A model generated the notes under the pieces. That model worked only from the letters and a program-made list of their open reading frames with translations. It was not told the DNA's origin and searched no databases. From Vibrio furnissii CIP 102972 (GTDB taxonomy: Bacteria > Pseudomonadota > Gammaproteobacteria > Enterobacterales > Vibrionaceae): DNA of 64,000 nt. Of this stretch, positions 56,227 through 64,000 are shown piece after piece (the first letter of the stretch is position 1; the number at the start of each line of letters is the position of its first letter). A program made the position numbers and the translations under genes. The stretch is from positions 1 through 64,000 of the forward strand of contig NZ_ACZP01000021.1 of assembly GCF_000176175.1 (NCBI RefSeq), given 5' to 3'.

Positions 56227-57063
56227 TTATTCTTTTACCGCACCACTGACCAAACCGGTCGTGATGTGTTTCTGAGTCGCGATAAACAACAGGGTTATGG
56301 GGATGGCAACCAGCAACGAACCAGCCGCAAAAAGTGTAAAGTTTTCTGAAGAGTTGGACGTAATCCAGCTGAAGATCCCAATGGCCAGCGTCATCTTTTC
56401 TTCACTGCGTAGAATGAGTGTCGGTAGGATGAAATCCATCCATGGCCCGGTGAACGAGACCAATGCAACAAACACTAAAATCGGCTTCGCCAAAGGCAAT
56501 ATAATTTCGATGAATATGGTCATGTGCCCTGCACCATCAATCTTGGCAGCTTCATCTAACGACGTCGGTATCGCGTCAAAATAGCCTTTCACTAACCAGG
56601 TCATAAATGGCAGAGACCCCGTGACATAAACAAATAGTAAACCGAGGTAAGTATCGATCAGCCCCATTTTAGACAGCAGGATGTAAATGGCGGTCATCGA
56701 CAGAAAAGCAGGAAACATTTGCAACACTAAAATGCTCATCAACACATTCCGTTTGCCCTGAAAGCGATAACGAGAAAAAACAAACGCAGTCATGGTGACA
56801 ACCACCAATGAAATCAACATATTTGCGGTCGCCAGAATAAAGGTGTTTTTGTACCACTCTAAGTAAGGGGTATCGTTAAACAACGTCATGTAGTGGTCCA
56901 GCGTAAAACTGAAGTCCGTAAATGATGAACTGAAAAGGTTATTTCCGGGTTTAAACGATGCAAGCACAGTCCAAATAACCGGCCCGAGAACCAACAAAGC
57001 ATTCAGTGTCAGAAACAGATAAACAATGCCAGTCGCAAGTTTGTTCAGCAACGAATTCATCAT
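56227..57063 (-). CDS. Maltodextrin/cyclodextrin ABC permease, MalG-like
   Basis: About 278 residues. A binding-protein-dependent transport permease with six hydrophobic segments and the EAA loop PTSLDEAAKIDGAGHMTIFIEIILPLAKPI that contacts the ATPase. Length fits MalG/CymG. Three possible start codons are stacked (GTG, ATG, ATG); I chose the ATG at 57063, which overlaps the MalF-like stop codon by one base (TGATG). It pairs with the MalF-like subunit in the inner membrane. Confidence 0.92.
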   Translation of the reverse strand: MMNSLLNKLATGIVYLFLTLNALLVLGPVIWTVLASFKPGNNLFSSSFTDFSFTLDHYMTLFNDTPYLEWYKNTFILATANMLISLVVVTMTAFVFSRYRFQGKRNVLMSILVLQMFPAFLSMTAIYILLSKMGLIDTYLGLLFVYVTGSLPFMTWLVKGYFDAIPTSLDEAAKIDGAGHMTIFIEIILPLAKPILVFVALVSFTGPWMDFILPTLILRSEEKMTLAIGIFSWITSNSSENFTLFAAGSLLVAIPITLLFIATQKHITTGLVSGAVKE

Positions 57064-58346
57064 CACACCCCTACATCATCTTTAAACGAATTCATTCGCC
57101 GGAATTGCCAAACCGCAATCACCGATAGAAACAGGAAAATCACAATAGAAATCACCGAAGCAATTTGGTATTGCTGAAAATCCAAAGTGAGTTTGTAAAT
57201 CCAGGTAATTAATATGTCGGTATGACCCGCGAAACGATATTCCGGATTAATCGGCCCCCCTTCCGTCAACAGAAAGATCGCACCGAAGTTATTAAAGTTA
57301 TGTGCGAAGGTCATCACTAAAGACGGCGCGACTTGATGCAATACCATCGGCAATGTTATCTCACGAAACTGCTGGAATTTATTCGCACCGTCAACTTCAC
57401 TGGCTTCGTACAAATCGCGTGGAATATTGGTCAGAGCACCGGAAATCAACAACATAAAATATGGCGCCCCCACCCAGACGCTGACAGCAATGACCGTCAT
57501 CTTGGCTAAATAAGGATCAGAAAGAAAAGCAACCGATTCAATGCCCCAAGAATTGAGCAGAGCGTTCACGGGCCCGATGCCATTGAGCAATAAACGAAAC
57601 ATCAACAAAGTGACAAAGGCAGGAACCGCATAAGGAAGAATAAAAACGAATCGCCATAATTTCTTAGCTCTGATGTTTCGGTTTTCCAGTGCCAATGCGA
57701 GGACAAAACCAAAACCACAAGTTAATACGGTGGCCGATATTGCCCAGATAACCGTCCAGCAAGCCACGCCCAAAAAAGTACTGGACCAAATTTTTAATTC
57801 AAACAGTGTCTGGAAGTTTTTTAACCCGACCCAATCAACTAAATTTTTGGGCGGAATGTGGTGAGGAGCAGAATAGTTGGTAAACGACACCAAGACCGTA
57901 ATCGCGATCGGCATGATGATGAATGCCAGACTGGCTATCAATGCTGGCGATAACACAATAAGCGCAAACTTATCGTCATAAATAGCTTTGGCTTGCTCAC
58001 GGAGAGTGAGCGTACACCATGAGCAATCTTGTGCATGACGAACATTAACGACATACGTGGTGATGGTTAACACCACAAGCACCAGAGCTATCACCCCTTC
58101 CACCAGCATAAAAATTGAATTGTCGCCAGCAATCACTTGAAAGCCCTGACGTGTTTGTGCAACATCCCCCAGCGAAATCAACCCTTTAAGCGCACTGGCC
58201 ATCTCTGGCGCAAAGGATAAAAACAAGACTTGCACCAAGAGGAAAATCCCCCCGGTGATCCAATGTCCACGAGCGAACTGAGTTGATCCCATAATGATCC
58301 AAGAGAGTCTCATTTTCGGGTCCTTAACAGTTTGAGACAAAAGCAT
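57063..58346 (-). CDS. Maltodextrin/cyclodextrin ABC permease, MalF-like
   Basis: A 427-residue permease with eight hydrophobic segments. Two N-terminal helices precede the core, as in MalF. The EAA loop is PRDLYEASEVDGANKFQQFREITLPMVLHQV. Length equals what I recall for CymF of Klebsiella. It begins 2 bases after the binding-protein gene and is followed directly by the MalG-like gene, so the three form one operon. Confidence 0.92.
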   Translation of the reverse strand: MLLSQTVKDPKMRLSWIIMGSTQFARGHWITGGIFLLVQVLFLSFAPEMASALKGLISLGDVAQTRQGFQVIAGDNSIFMLVEGVIALVLVVLTITTYVVNVRHAQDCSWCTLTLREQAKAIYDDKFALIVLSPALIASLAFIIMPIAITVLVSFTNYSAPHHIPPKNLVDWVGLKNFQTLFELKIWSSTFLGVACWTVIWAISATVLTCGFGFVLALALENRNIRAKKLWRFVFILPYAVPAFVTLLMFRLLLNGIGPVNALLNSWGIESVAFLSDPYLAKMTVIAVSVWVGAPYFMLLISGALTNIPRDLYEASEVDGANKFQQFREITLPMVLHQVAPSLVMTFAHNFNNFGAIFLLTEGGPINPEYRFAGHTDILITWIYKLTLDFQQYQIASVISIVIFLFLSVIAVWQFRRMNSFKDDVGV

Positions 58347-58348
58347 AA

Positions 58349-59578
58349 CTACTCCTGATACGCGATCTGCTCTTCAATGATCGATTTCGCATGGTCAAGA
58401 GCCTGATTGACCGGCTGATCGTTGACCCACATCGCCGTGATTGCACTCGCCATCGGTGACCACAGGTAGCCCATTTCAGGAATCGATGGCATTGCGTCGG
58501 AATGAAAACCTTGCGCAATAATGGCATAGGTGGCCTCATCCGCATCGACAATGATTTTCTCCATCAGTGATTCAACGGGTGGAATAGATTTGGTCATTTG
58601 GTAGCGTTTCAGCAGCATTTTTTCTGAGGACAGATAATCGGCAAACAGTTGGGAAGCTTTGGGATATTCACTGTAAGAGGACACCACCGCCAGACGCACG
58701 GTCGAAAATGTTCTGGGTTGCTTCCCTTTTAGAGTGGGGATTGGAACAACACCATAATTGACACCACTGTTGTCGTAACCTTGTATCGCCCAAGGTCCAT
58801 CAATAATCGCCGCGACTTTCCCTTCGCCAAATAACCCTCGTCTTACCTGAGCATTACGCATATCAACCGGGTTAGAACGATTGGCTGCTTTTAGCATTTT
58901 CATCGCATTCATTCCTTGCTGTGCCAATGGTGAATCAATGCCAAGATCTTTGGCATCAGTTCCCTGGTTTCCAAATTCGTAAGCGCCATACAAGGTCAGG
59001 AACATTCGTGATTCATAGTAGTTCTGGATATCCCATAACAATGCATAGCGATTCGCCTTAGCGTCATTAAAACCATTGCCAAATTGGATGATTTCTTCAA
59101 AAGTCTTGGGAGCGGTTGGTAATAATTCTTTGTTGTAAAAAAGCGCTAATGTGGCGTAGCTGACGGGAAAACCGTAATTGCTGCCAGCATATTGGGCCGC
59201 TGCAGTCGCATTCGGTAAGAAAGTCGACAAAATACGTTCAGAGGAGACTAAGTTTTCCATCGCTCCCCCCGCAACAACCAAACGACCAAGTAAATCATGC
59301 TCAATCTCGGCGACATCTGCGACACGAGCTGAACCACCATCTTGAATCAAGCGGCTTGCAGCATCAATCGGCGCCAACCCACGAAAGGAAAACTTAATAT
59401 CGTAACCAAAATCCCGGTTAAAAGACTCCGCAGCATACTTCATGTAATCCAGCGTAGAGCTATCCGTCCATATCAGTAGATCCGATCCCGCTTCAGGTTG
59501 AATGTCTTCAGCCTGACTCCACAGAGGCAAACTAACGCATGCGCTTAGCAAAACGGTTTTTATCCATGTATTTCTCAT
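58349..59578 (-). CDS. Maltodextrin/cyclodextrin-binding protein (MalE/CymE-like)
   Basis: About 409 residues. The signal peptide MRNTWIKTVLLSACVSLPLWSQA targets it to the periplasm. The mature part is a cluster-1 sugar-binding protein, with LLIWTDSSTLDYMKYAAESFNRDFGYDIKF, an internal GSNYGFPVSYATLALFYNKELLP hinge block and GKVAAIIDGPWAIQGYDNSGVNYGVVPIPTLKGKQPRTF. It captures the sugar for the MalF/MalG-like permease. I chose the ATG at 59578 rather than the GTG one codon earlier. It is the first gene of the leftward operon, facing the AACTACTA-rich control region. Confidence 0.9.
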   Translation of the reverse strand: MRNTWIKTVLLSACVSLPLWSQAEDIQPEAGSDLLIWTDSSTLDYMKYAAESFNRDFGYDIKFSFRGLAPIDAASRLIQDGGSARVADVAEIEHDLLGRLVVAGGAMENLVSSERILSTFLPNATAAAQYAGSNYGFPVSYATLALFYNKELLPTAPKTFEEIIQFGNGFNDAKANRYALLWDIQNYYESRMFLTLYGAYEFGNQGTDAKDLGIDSPLAQQGMNAMKMLKAANRSNPVDMRNAQVRRGLFGEGKVAAIIDGPWAIQGYDNSGVNYGVVPIPTLKGKQPRTFSTVRLAVVSSYSEYPKASQLFADYLSSEKMLLKRYQMTKSIPPVESLMEKIIVDADEATYAIIAQGFHSDAMPSIPEMGYLWSPMASAITAMWVNDQPVNQALDHAKSIIEEQIAYQE

Positions 59579-59581
59579 CAC

Positions 59582-59834
59582 AACACCATGTAGTAGTTCA
59601 ACTAATACTACTATGTGTATTGTGACTATTTTAAGTCAACTACTATCGAAATCGCCGTGCAATTAATTGTGACAAACATCAACAAAACCTTGTCTAATCA
59701 AGGTAAACAGCGTCACGAACTGGCATCAACGACGACGAGTGATCACCGAGCAAAAAACGAACTCAAAAGACAAAAAAACGCGACAATAAAATTAAATTTG
59801 TGACAACAATCAACAAGTCAAGGACATAACAGTG
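59582..59834. promoter_or_regulatory. Divergent control region with repeated AACTACTA-type motifs
   Basis: The region between the binding-protein gene and the porin contains repeats of one motif. TAGTAGTT (59591-59598) is the reverse form. TACTACTAT (59606-59614) and AACTACTAT (59638-59646) are forward forms, and a further AACTACTAT lies at 59911-59919. The first two make an imperfect inverted repeat around TCAACTAA, close to the leftward start. They are candidate operators for the locus TrmB regulator. The MalT consensus is not seen. Confidence 0.5.
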
Positions 59835-59894
59835 ATGGAGTTCTCAATTGAAGAATTGCGAAGAGGAAAAACCGGTTCATATCAAGAAGAATGA
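59835..59894 (+). CDS. Possible 19-codon leader ORF ahead of the porin gene
   Basis: An ATG with AAGGA about 10 bases upstream opens 19 codons (MEFSIEELRRGKTGSYQEE) ending in TGA, 81 bases before the porin start. It contains a CAATT-AATTG hairpin. It could be a leader peptide or chance; nothing else supports it. Confidence 0.2.
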   Translation: MEFSIEELRRGKTGSYQEE

Positions 59895-59975
59895 GTAGGC
59901 GTTCACAGTGAACTACTATGAATTCATTTAAATTATATTAACGACTAACAACCAAGTGGTTGATAAGGACCTATC

Positions 59976-61010
59976 GTGAAAAGAACCTTACTCTCTGCCT
60001 CTATCGCTGCTGCACTGACTCTTTCTGTCCCCACTTTTGCGGCTAGTGAACGAGGCATAGACCCCAGTGACAGCTTTTTCAATGAAGCATTACAATTTGG
60101 CGGGCATGTCGGTACATCATTAGAATATGAATATAAAGTGACGGATGGTTTCAATGGCAACAAGAAGAAAGAGAAAACAACTACCCATGAAGCCTTTGGT
60201 GTCTATTACAACAATTCCCGCTGGAATTTCAGTGCGCTATATGGACTAAAAATAGAAAATCGCGAACAAAAAGAACCCGGATATCATGAAAATGAAGATG
60301 GCCTTAAACACCTCTTCTCATTAAATAAAGGCTTCTATCTCGCCGACGGCTGGACGACTGGGCTTATCTACGAACTTGAATACACACGCAGCAAGGTTTT
60401 TTCTCCTTATGTCAGTGGACTGCACAAAGATTTGGCAGAACACAGCGTTCGACCTTATCTCACCTATTTCAGCAATGAGTATAATTGGGGTTTTTACTCT
60501 AATCTCGAATATCTCTACAGTAAAGAAGACAAAAGCGAATGGGGAGAGCGTGTCGAAGAGGGTTACAGCCTGCTGTTCAAACCATACAAGCGTTTTGGGA
60601 ACTGGGAGTTGGGCGTCGAGCTGTACTATCAGATCAAAGACAACAAAGATCATCAAGCGAATGGTGCCATCAATGAAATCAGCGATTTCACCGAAAAGTA
60701 TATTGAACCAATCGTGCAATATAGCTTCGATGATGCCGGTGTTCTCTACGCTCGCTTCCGCCTCGGAGAAAACGAAACGAAAAACTCTGCCAGTAGCGGA
60801 GGCGGCAATGCCAATGTCGACTACTTCAAAGATATTCGTAAAGCAACTCTAGGCTACGAACAAGCTGTGGGAGATAACTGGTTGCTGAAAGGCGAATATG
60901 AATACGCCAATGAAGTGGAAGAAAAAAGTCAACTGGCCGGTTGGGAAGCGAAGAATGAAAGCGAGCTTTCACAACATACCGTTTACTTACAAGCTTTATA
61001 TCGGTTCTAA
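59976..61010 (+). CDS. Outer-membrane porin, OmpG/CymA-like monomeric barrel
   Basis: A 344-residue exported barrel protein. The signal peptide ends at PTFA. The mature protein alternates Trp/Tyr-rich strands with charged loops ([52 protein letters not shown]) and ends in an aromatic residue (VYLQALYRF), the usual assembly signal. Size and context match cyclodextrin-specific CymA and other 14-strand monomeric porins such as OmpG. It starts at GTG with an AAGGA site. It is the first gene of the rightward operon and would admit oligosaccharides or cyclodextrins. Confidence 0.78.
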   Translation: MKRTLLSASIAAALTLSVPTFAASERGIDPSDSFFNEALQFGGHVGTSLEYEYKVTDGFNGNKKKEKTTTHEAFGVYYNNSRWNFSALYGLKIENREQKEPGYHENEDGLKHLFSLNKGFYLADGWTTGLIYELEYTRSKVFSPYVSGLHKDLAEHSVRPYLTYFSNEYNWGFYSNLEYLYSKEDKSEWGERVEEGYSLLFKPYKRFGNWELGVELYYQIKDNKDHQANGAINEISDFTEKYIEPIVQYSFDDAGVLYARFRLGENETKNSASSGGGNANVDYFKDIRKATLGYEQAVGDNWLLKGEYEYANEVEEKSQLAGWEAKNESELSQHTVYLQALYRF

Positions 61011-61028
61011 CATCATTAAGAGGCCATC

Positions 61029-62042
61029 ATGCTAAGTGTTGCTGAGATTGCACATCGTCTATCAGGCAAAATTGTTGGGGATCCGTCGATTATCATCGAC
61101 ACCATTCGTCCTGTGGTCAGTGACCGGCAAGGCGGCCTCGCCATCGTCTTCGCCAAATCGGAACTTAAACAGATTGCACAAACCAGCGCAGATGTTCTGG
61201 TGGGGCCTAGTGAAATTATGCAAAGTCCTGCGAAAGCGCATGTCGTAATAGAACAGTTGGATGTCATGAAAATTAACCAACTGCTGCGCTATTACAAAGT
61301 CAATAAGTATCGCGTATTCGAGCAATCAAATACGTCAACCCTTGAGGGAGTATACATCGGTGAGCACTGCCAAATTGGCAAAGGTTGCCATTTCATGCCA
61401 GGCGTTAAAATTATGAACGCTGTAACTATTGGTGACAATGTGGCGATTCATGCCAATACAGTCATCAAAGAAGGCACAGTGATTGGCAATAACGTGACCA
61501 TTGATTCGAATAATTCGATCGGTAACTACAGCTTCGAATACATGTCAGGTCATGATGGCAGCTATCAACGTGTCGAAAGTATTGGGCGGGTTATTATTGA
61601 AGATGATGTGGAAATCGGTAGCAACAATACCATCGATCGGGGCACGTTTGGTGACACTGTGATTGGCCGGGGCAGCAAGATTGATAACCAAATACAAATT
61701 GGTCACGACTGCCGAATTGGCAGCCACTGCCTGATTGTGTCTCAATGTGGCTTTTCCGGCCATACCATTTTAGGTGATCACGTCATTGTTCATGGTCAGG
61801 TTGGTACAGCTGGACACATTACAATTGGCAGCCATTCCGTGATTAAAGCAAAATCCGGGGTCAGCCACTCTTTTCCACCGGGCAGCGATTTGTTTGGCTA
61901 TCCAGCCAAAGATGCCAAAGCCTATTACCGTAATCTGGCGGTGCTCAACAAACTCACCCACCACCACGAACGGACAAAAAAATCTCCAACTAAAACCAAA
62001 CATTGGTATTCCCGATTTTTTGACAAACACGTCAATGAATAG
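61029..62042 (+). CDS. LpxD paralogue (UDP-3-O-acylglucosamine N-acyltransferase family) in the glucan operon
   Basis: A 337-residue left-handed beta-helix acyltransferase of the LpxD family, which in lipid A synthesis transfers a 3-hydroxyacyl chain from ACP to UDP-3-O-acyl-glucosamine. The N-terminal uridine-binding domain starts MLSVAEIAHRLSGKIVGDPSI. Hexapeptide repeats run from about residue 105 to 290. The catalytic His is retained (His226 in QIQIGHDCRIG). It is 18 bases after the porin stop codon and clearly within a sugar operon, so it is a second copy rather than the housekeeping lpxD, which lies with bamA, fabZ and lpxA. The substrate is unknown; lipid A modification or sugar acylation are possibilities. 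Confidence 0.85.
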   Translation: MLSVAEIAHRLSGKIVGDPSIIIDTIRPVVSDRQGGLAIVFAKSELKQIAQTSADVLVGPSEIMQSPAKAHVVIEQLDVMKINQLLRYYKVNKYRVFEQSNTSTLEGVYIGEHCQIGKGCHFMPGVKIMNAVTIGDNVAIHANTVIKEGTVIGNNVTIDSNNSIGNYSFEYMSGHDGSYQRVESIGRVIIEDDVEIGSNNTIDRGTFGDTVIGRGSKIDNQIQIGHDCRIGSHCLIVSQCGFSGHTILGDHVIVHGQVGTAGHITIGSHSVIKAKSGVSHSFPPGSDLFGYPAKDAKAYYRNLAVLNKLTHHHERTKKSPTKTKHWYSRFFDKHVNE

Positions 62043-62121
62043 GATATCTGATTAATCCCAATACAGCGCTGACTTTCCGCACTGTATAACTGAAACAAGA
62101 CGAAATGATCAAGGACTTGAT

Positions 62122-62607
62122 ATGAAACTTACACTTCTGTTTGCCGCTACCTTAACAACCCTGATAACCGGTTGTGCCAGTACCACGTCTGACTCATCAA
62201 AACAGGCCACTGACATCGACACCCGTTTCTTCAGTTGTGATTTACCAACGCTTGCCAATGATCGCGGCCCAATTAGCCCTTCTCTGTTTGTTGTTGGTAC
62301 CTTCTCCGAAGGTCAGTGGATTCATATGGATAACCATAAAATGGCTTACAAAGGCGATGGTATTTACCAGGTTGTATCGCAAGAAAAAACCGGAAATGTC
62401 AGCCTGCAATTTGCCACCATGAGCTGGACGCCGCAGTTTACCGTTTCCGGTATGGCGTTATCAGTCGGCGAAGTCAAAGAGCTGAAACGCGGCGGATTTG
62501 CTAAGAATACGGTCGTAGCCATCCCTTCCGATGGCCGTTATGTCTGGACAATACAAATTGCCCCAGACAAGAAACCTCTTCTGGCAGCAATCGCGGAATG
62601 CCAATAA
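62122..62607 (+). CDS. Predicted carbohydrate-binding lipoprotein
   Basis: A 161-residue lipoprotein. The signal peptide MKLTLLFAATLTTLITGC has a lipobox (ITGC, Cys18). The mature part begins with a short Ser/Thr linker. It then shows a beta-sandwich pattern like the N-terminal E-set or starch-binding modules of glucan enzymes: SLFVVGTFSEGQWIHMDNHKMAYKGDGIYQVV. The residue after the lipidated Cys is Ala, so outer-membrane sorting is likely. I do not recognise a named family. The context suggests that it holds oligosaccharides near the porin. Confidence 0.6.
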   Translation: MKLTLLFAATLTTLITGCASTTSDSSKQATDIDTRFFSCDLPTLANDRGPISPSLFVVGTFSEGQWIHMDNHKMAYKGDGIYQVVSQEKTGNVSLQFATMSWTPQFTVSGMALSVGEVKELKRGGFAKNTVVAIPSDGRYVWTIQIAPDKKPLLAAIAECQ

Positions 62608-62725
62608 CAACCGAAGCAGTGATCGGGTAGCATAATAGCTGCCCATTCTTCCCGAATTGGATAACGTCAAATCCAGTGGAATATTTCAATCCCCTTTTAG
62701 ACCCAGCGGGTCAGTGGAGATAGTC

Positions 62726-63856
62726 GTGGCAACAGTAAGCCTACGTAAAGTAGAAAAGAAATATGATAACGGCTTTAAAGCAGTACATGGTATCGACTTA
62801 GATATTCGCGAAGGCGAGTTTATGGTGTTTGTTGGGCCATCAGGGTGCGCAAAATCAACCACACTGCGAATGATTGCTGGGCTGGAGAGTATCTCTGACG
62901 GTGAAATACGTATTGGTCAGCAAGTGGTCAACGATCTGCCGCCCAAAGATCGGGGAATTGCCATGGTGTTTCAAAACTATGCGCTCTATCCCCATAAAAC
63001 TGTCTTCGACAACATGGCTTTTGGCCTCAAAATGCAGAAACGGCCAAAAGACGAAATTAAACGCCGAGTCGAAGAAGCCGCCGAAAAATTAGAAATCACC
63101 GATTTACTCTATCGGAAACCGAAAGAAATGTCTGGTGGTCAGCGTCAGCGTGTCGCAGTTGGCCGGGCCATCGTTCGTAAACCCGATGTCTTTTTATTTG
63201 ATGAACCGTTATCGAATCTTGATGCCAAACTTCGCGTCTCTATGCGAGTAAAAATAGCGCAACTGCATAAATCGCTAAAAGAGGAAGGCAACCCTGCCAC
63301 CATGATTTATGTCACTCACGATCAAACCGAAGCGCTCACCCTCGGTGATCGAATCTGCGTGCTCAATCAGGGCAAAATTATGCAGGTAGACACCCCTAGT
63401 AATTTATATAACAAACCGGCGAACAAATTTGTTGCCAGTTTTATTGGTTCGCCGGCAATGAATCTCGTCGATACAGTGATCCGAGAGGATAATGGACAAC
63501 TCTATATCGATATTGCCAACGACATTCGAATTCTTATTCCGCTCGAAAAACAACAAGCGCTGTGGCGATATATTAACAAGCCCGTTTGCTTTGGCATCCG
63601 ACCGGAGCATATCAATATTGCCACGACGGATGACGCGCTCAATGTAGTGACCGGACAATTAACTGTTGTTGAAAATATGGGCAATGAAAAATATCTCTAT
63701 TTTCAGGTGGGCAGTAAAGAACTAATTGCTCGCGTCAATGATCAAACCATCTCAACCTCAGATATCGGTAAATCAATTCGTTTTAATCTCAATACAGAGT
63801 TCTGCCATATTTTCGATTTCTACAGTGAAAAGAGTTTAACCAACGACCGGGAATGA
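62726..63856 (+). CDS. Sugar ABC transporter ATPase, MalK/UgpC-like
   Basis: A 376-residue ATPase (GTG start with GGAGA site). The nucleotide-binding domain has Walker A GPSGCAKST (residues 37-45), Q loop MVFQNYALYPHKTVFDNM, signature MSGGQRQRVAVGRAIVRKP, Walker B VFLFDEPLSNLDAKL and H loop YVTHDQTEA. The C-terminal TOBE/OB regulatory domain follows (about 240-376). In Walker A the usual third glycine (GCGKST) is alanine; this occurs in some members. It would energise the MalF/MalG-like permease encoded in the leftward operon. Length fits CymD (about 370). Confidence 0.92.
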   Translation: MATVSLRKVEKKYDNGFKAVHGIDLDIREGEFMVFVGPSGCAKSTTLRMIAGLESISDGEIRIGQQVVNDLPPKDRGIAMVFQNYALYPHKTVFDNMAFGLKMQKRPKDEIKRRVEEAAEKLEITDLLYRKPKEMSGGQRQRVAVGRAIVRKPDVFLFDEPLSNLDAKLRVSMRVKIAQLHKSLKEEGNPATMIYVTHDQTEALTLGDRICVLNQGKIMQVDTPSNLYNKPANKFVASFIGSPAMNLVDTVIREDNGQLYIDIANDIRILIPLEKQQALWRYINKPVCFGIRPEHINIATTDDALNVVTGQLTVVENMGNEKYLYFQVGSKELIARVNDQTISTSDIGKSIRFNLNTEFCHIFDFYSEKSLTNDRE

Positions 63857-63893
63857 TCACCGGTTAATATTCACCACGACAAGGAAATCTCCA

Positions 63894-64000
63894 ATGAAAA
63901 AACGCACCTTGCTTTGCAGTGCGCTGCTGACTGCTATTGCCTTAAATGGGCTGACATTAAGTTCACCGCTCTTTGCTGAGACAAACATACAAGCTGAAAC
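63894..64000 (+). CDS. Start of a secreted protein, cut by the window end
   Basis: The ATG has an AAGGAAA site. The first 35 codons read MKKRTLLCSALLTAIALNGL then a signal peptidase site after SSPLFA. It is the next gene of the rightward glucan operon, 37 bases after the ATPase gene. A secreted amylase or cyclodextrin glycosyltransferase would fit, but only the signal peptide is visible. Confidence 0.7.
   Translation, partial: MKKRTLLCSALLTAIALNGLTLSSPLFAETNIQAE

Noticed and set aside
59615-59803. 62-codon plus-strand frame in the glucan control region
   Set aside because: It covers the operator-like repeats, lacks a ribosome binding site and looks like random AT-rich coding.

Overview
The window is a piece of a Vibrio chromosome. 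The order smpB-ratA-rnfH-bamE-recN-nadK-grpE-dnaK-dnaJ, then a minor-pilin block, then tadA-mltF-purL and proS-trmO, is the arrangement I know from Vibrio cholerae and relatives. The tmRNA tag reads ANDENYALAA. Base composition looks near 50% G+C by eye, which would fit the V. fluvialis/V. furnissii group, but the species call is an inference.

Layout. 1-6.7 kb: a Zur-controlled pair of zinc-free ribosomal proteins (L31B, L36B), trmO, proS, three small conserved genes and a large ferredoxin/GltD-type flavoprotein. 7.1-14.1 kb: purL with a PurR box, mltF, a 43-residue very basic protein behind a structured leader, and tadA. 14.1-18.9 kb: a LysR regulator divergent from the formaldehyde detoxification pair frmA-frmB, then an AbgT transporter. 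19.2-22.6 kb: five type IV pilus minor pilins. 22.6-33.7 kb: the heat-shock genes dnaJ, dnaK and grpE with sigma-32 promoters, a dicarboxylate symporter, nadK, recN with two LexA boxes, bamE, rnfH-ratA, smpB and tmRNA (ssrA).

33.7-38.5 kb is accessory DNA inserted at the 3' end of ssrA. It holds one 1172-residue protein with an SF1 (COG1112-type) helicase and a C-terminal phospholipase D-type nuclease domain, the architecture of the type II Mokosh anti-phage protein MkoC. A 48-bp copy of the tmRNA terminator region (47/48 identical) lies at its far end, followed by a 5'-truncated Mrr-like restriction endonuclease. No integrase is visible. This is the best candidate for an unusual biological system in the window.

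38.5-51.7 kb: a LysR gene and dadA, an orphan fimbrial subunit, an AGCS amino-acid symporter, a BASS-type transporter and a chaperone-usher fimbrial operon (major subunit, usher, chaperone, tip-like subunit, OmpA-like protein), with a membrane-anchored ToxR-like regulator transcribed divergently. 51.8 kb: an acetate transporter (SatP).

52.7-64 kb: an alpha-glucan/cyclodextrin utilisation locus. The leftward genes encode a binding protein, two MalF/MalG-type permeases, a cytoplasmic GH13 cyclomaltodextrinase, a degenerate ROK-like protein and a TrmB-type regulator. The rightward genes encode a monomeric porin, an LpxD paralogue, a carbohydrate-binding-like lipoprotein, a MalK-type ATPase and the start of a secreted protein cut by the window end. 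A repeated AACTACTA motif in the divergent promoter region is a candidate operator. The gene set and protein lengths resemble the Klebsiella cym cyclodextrin system; the LpxD paralogue is the odd member.
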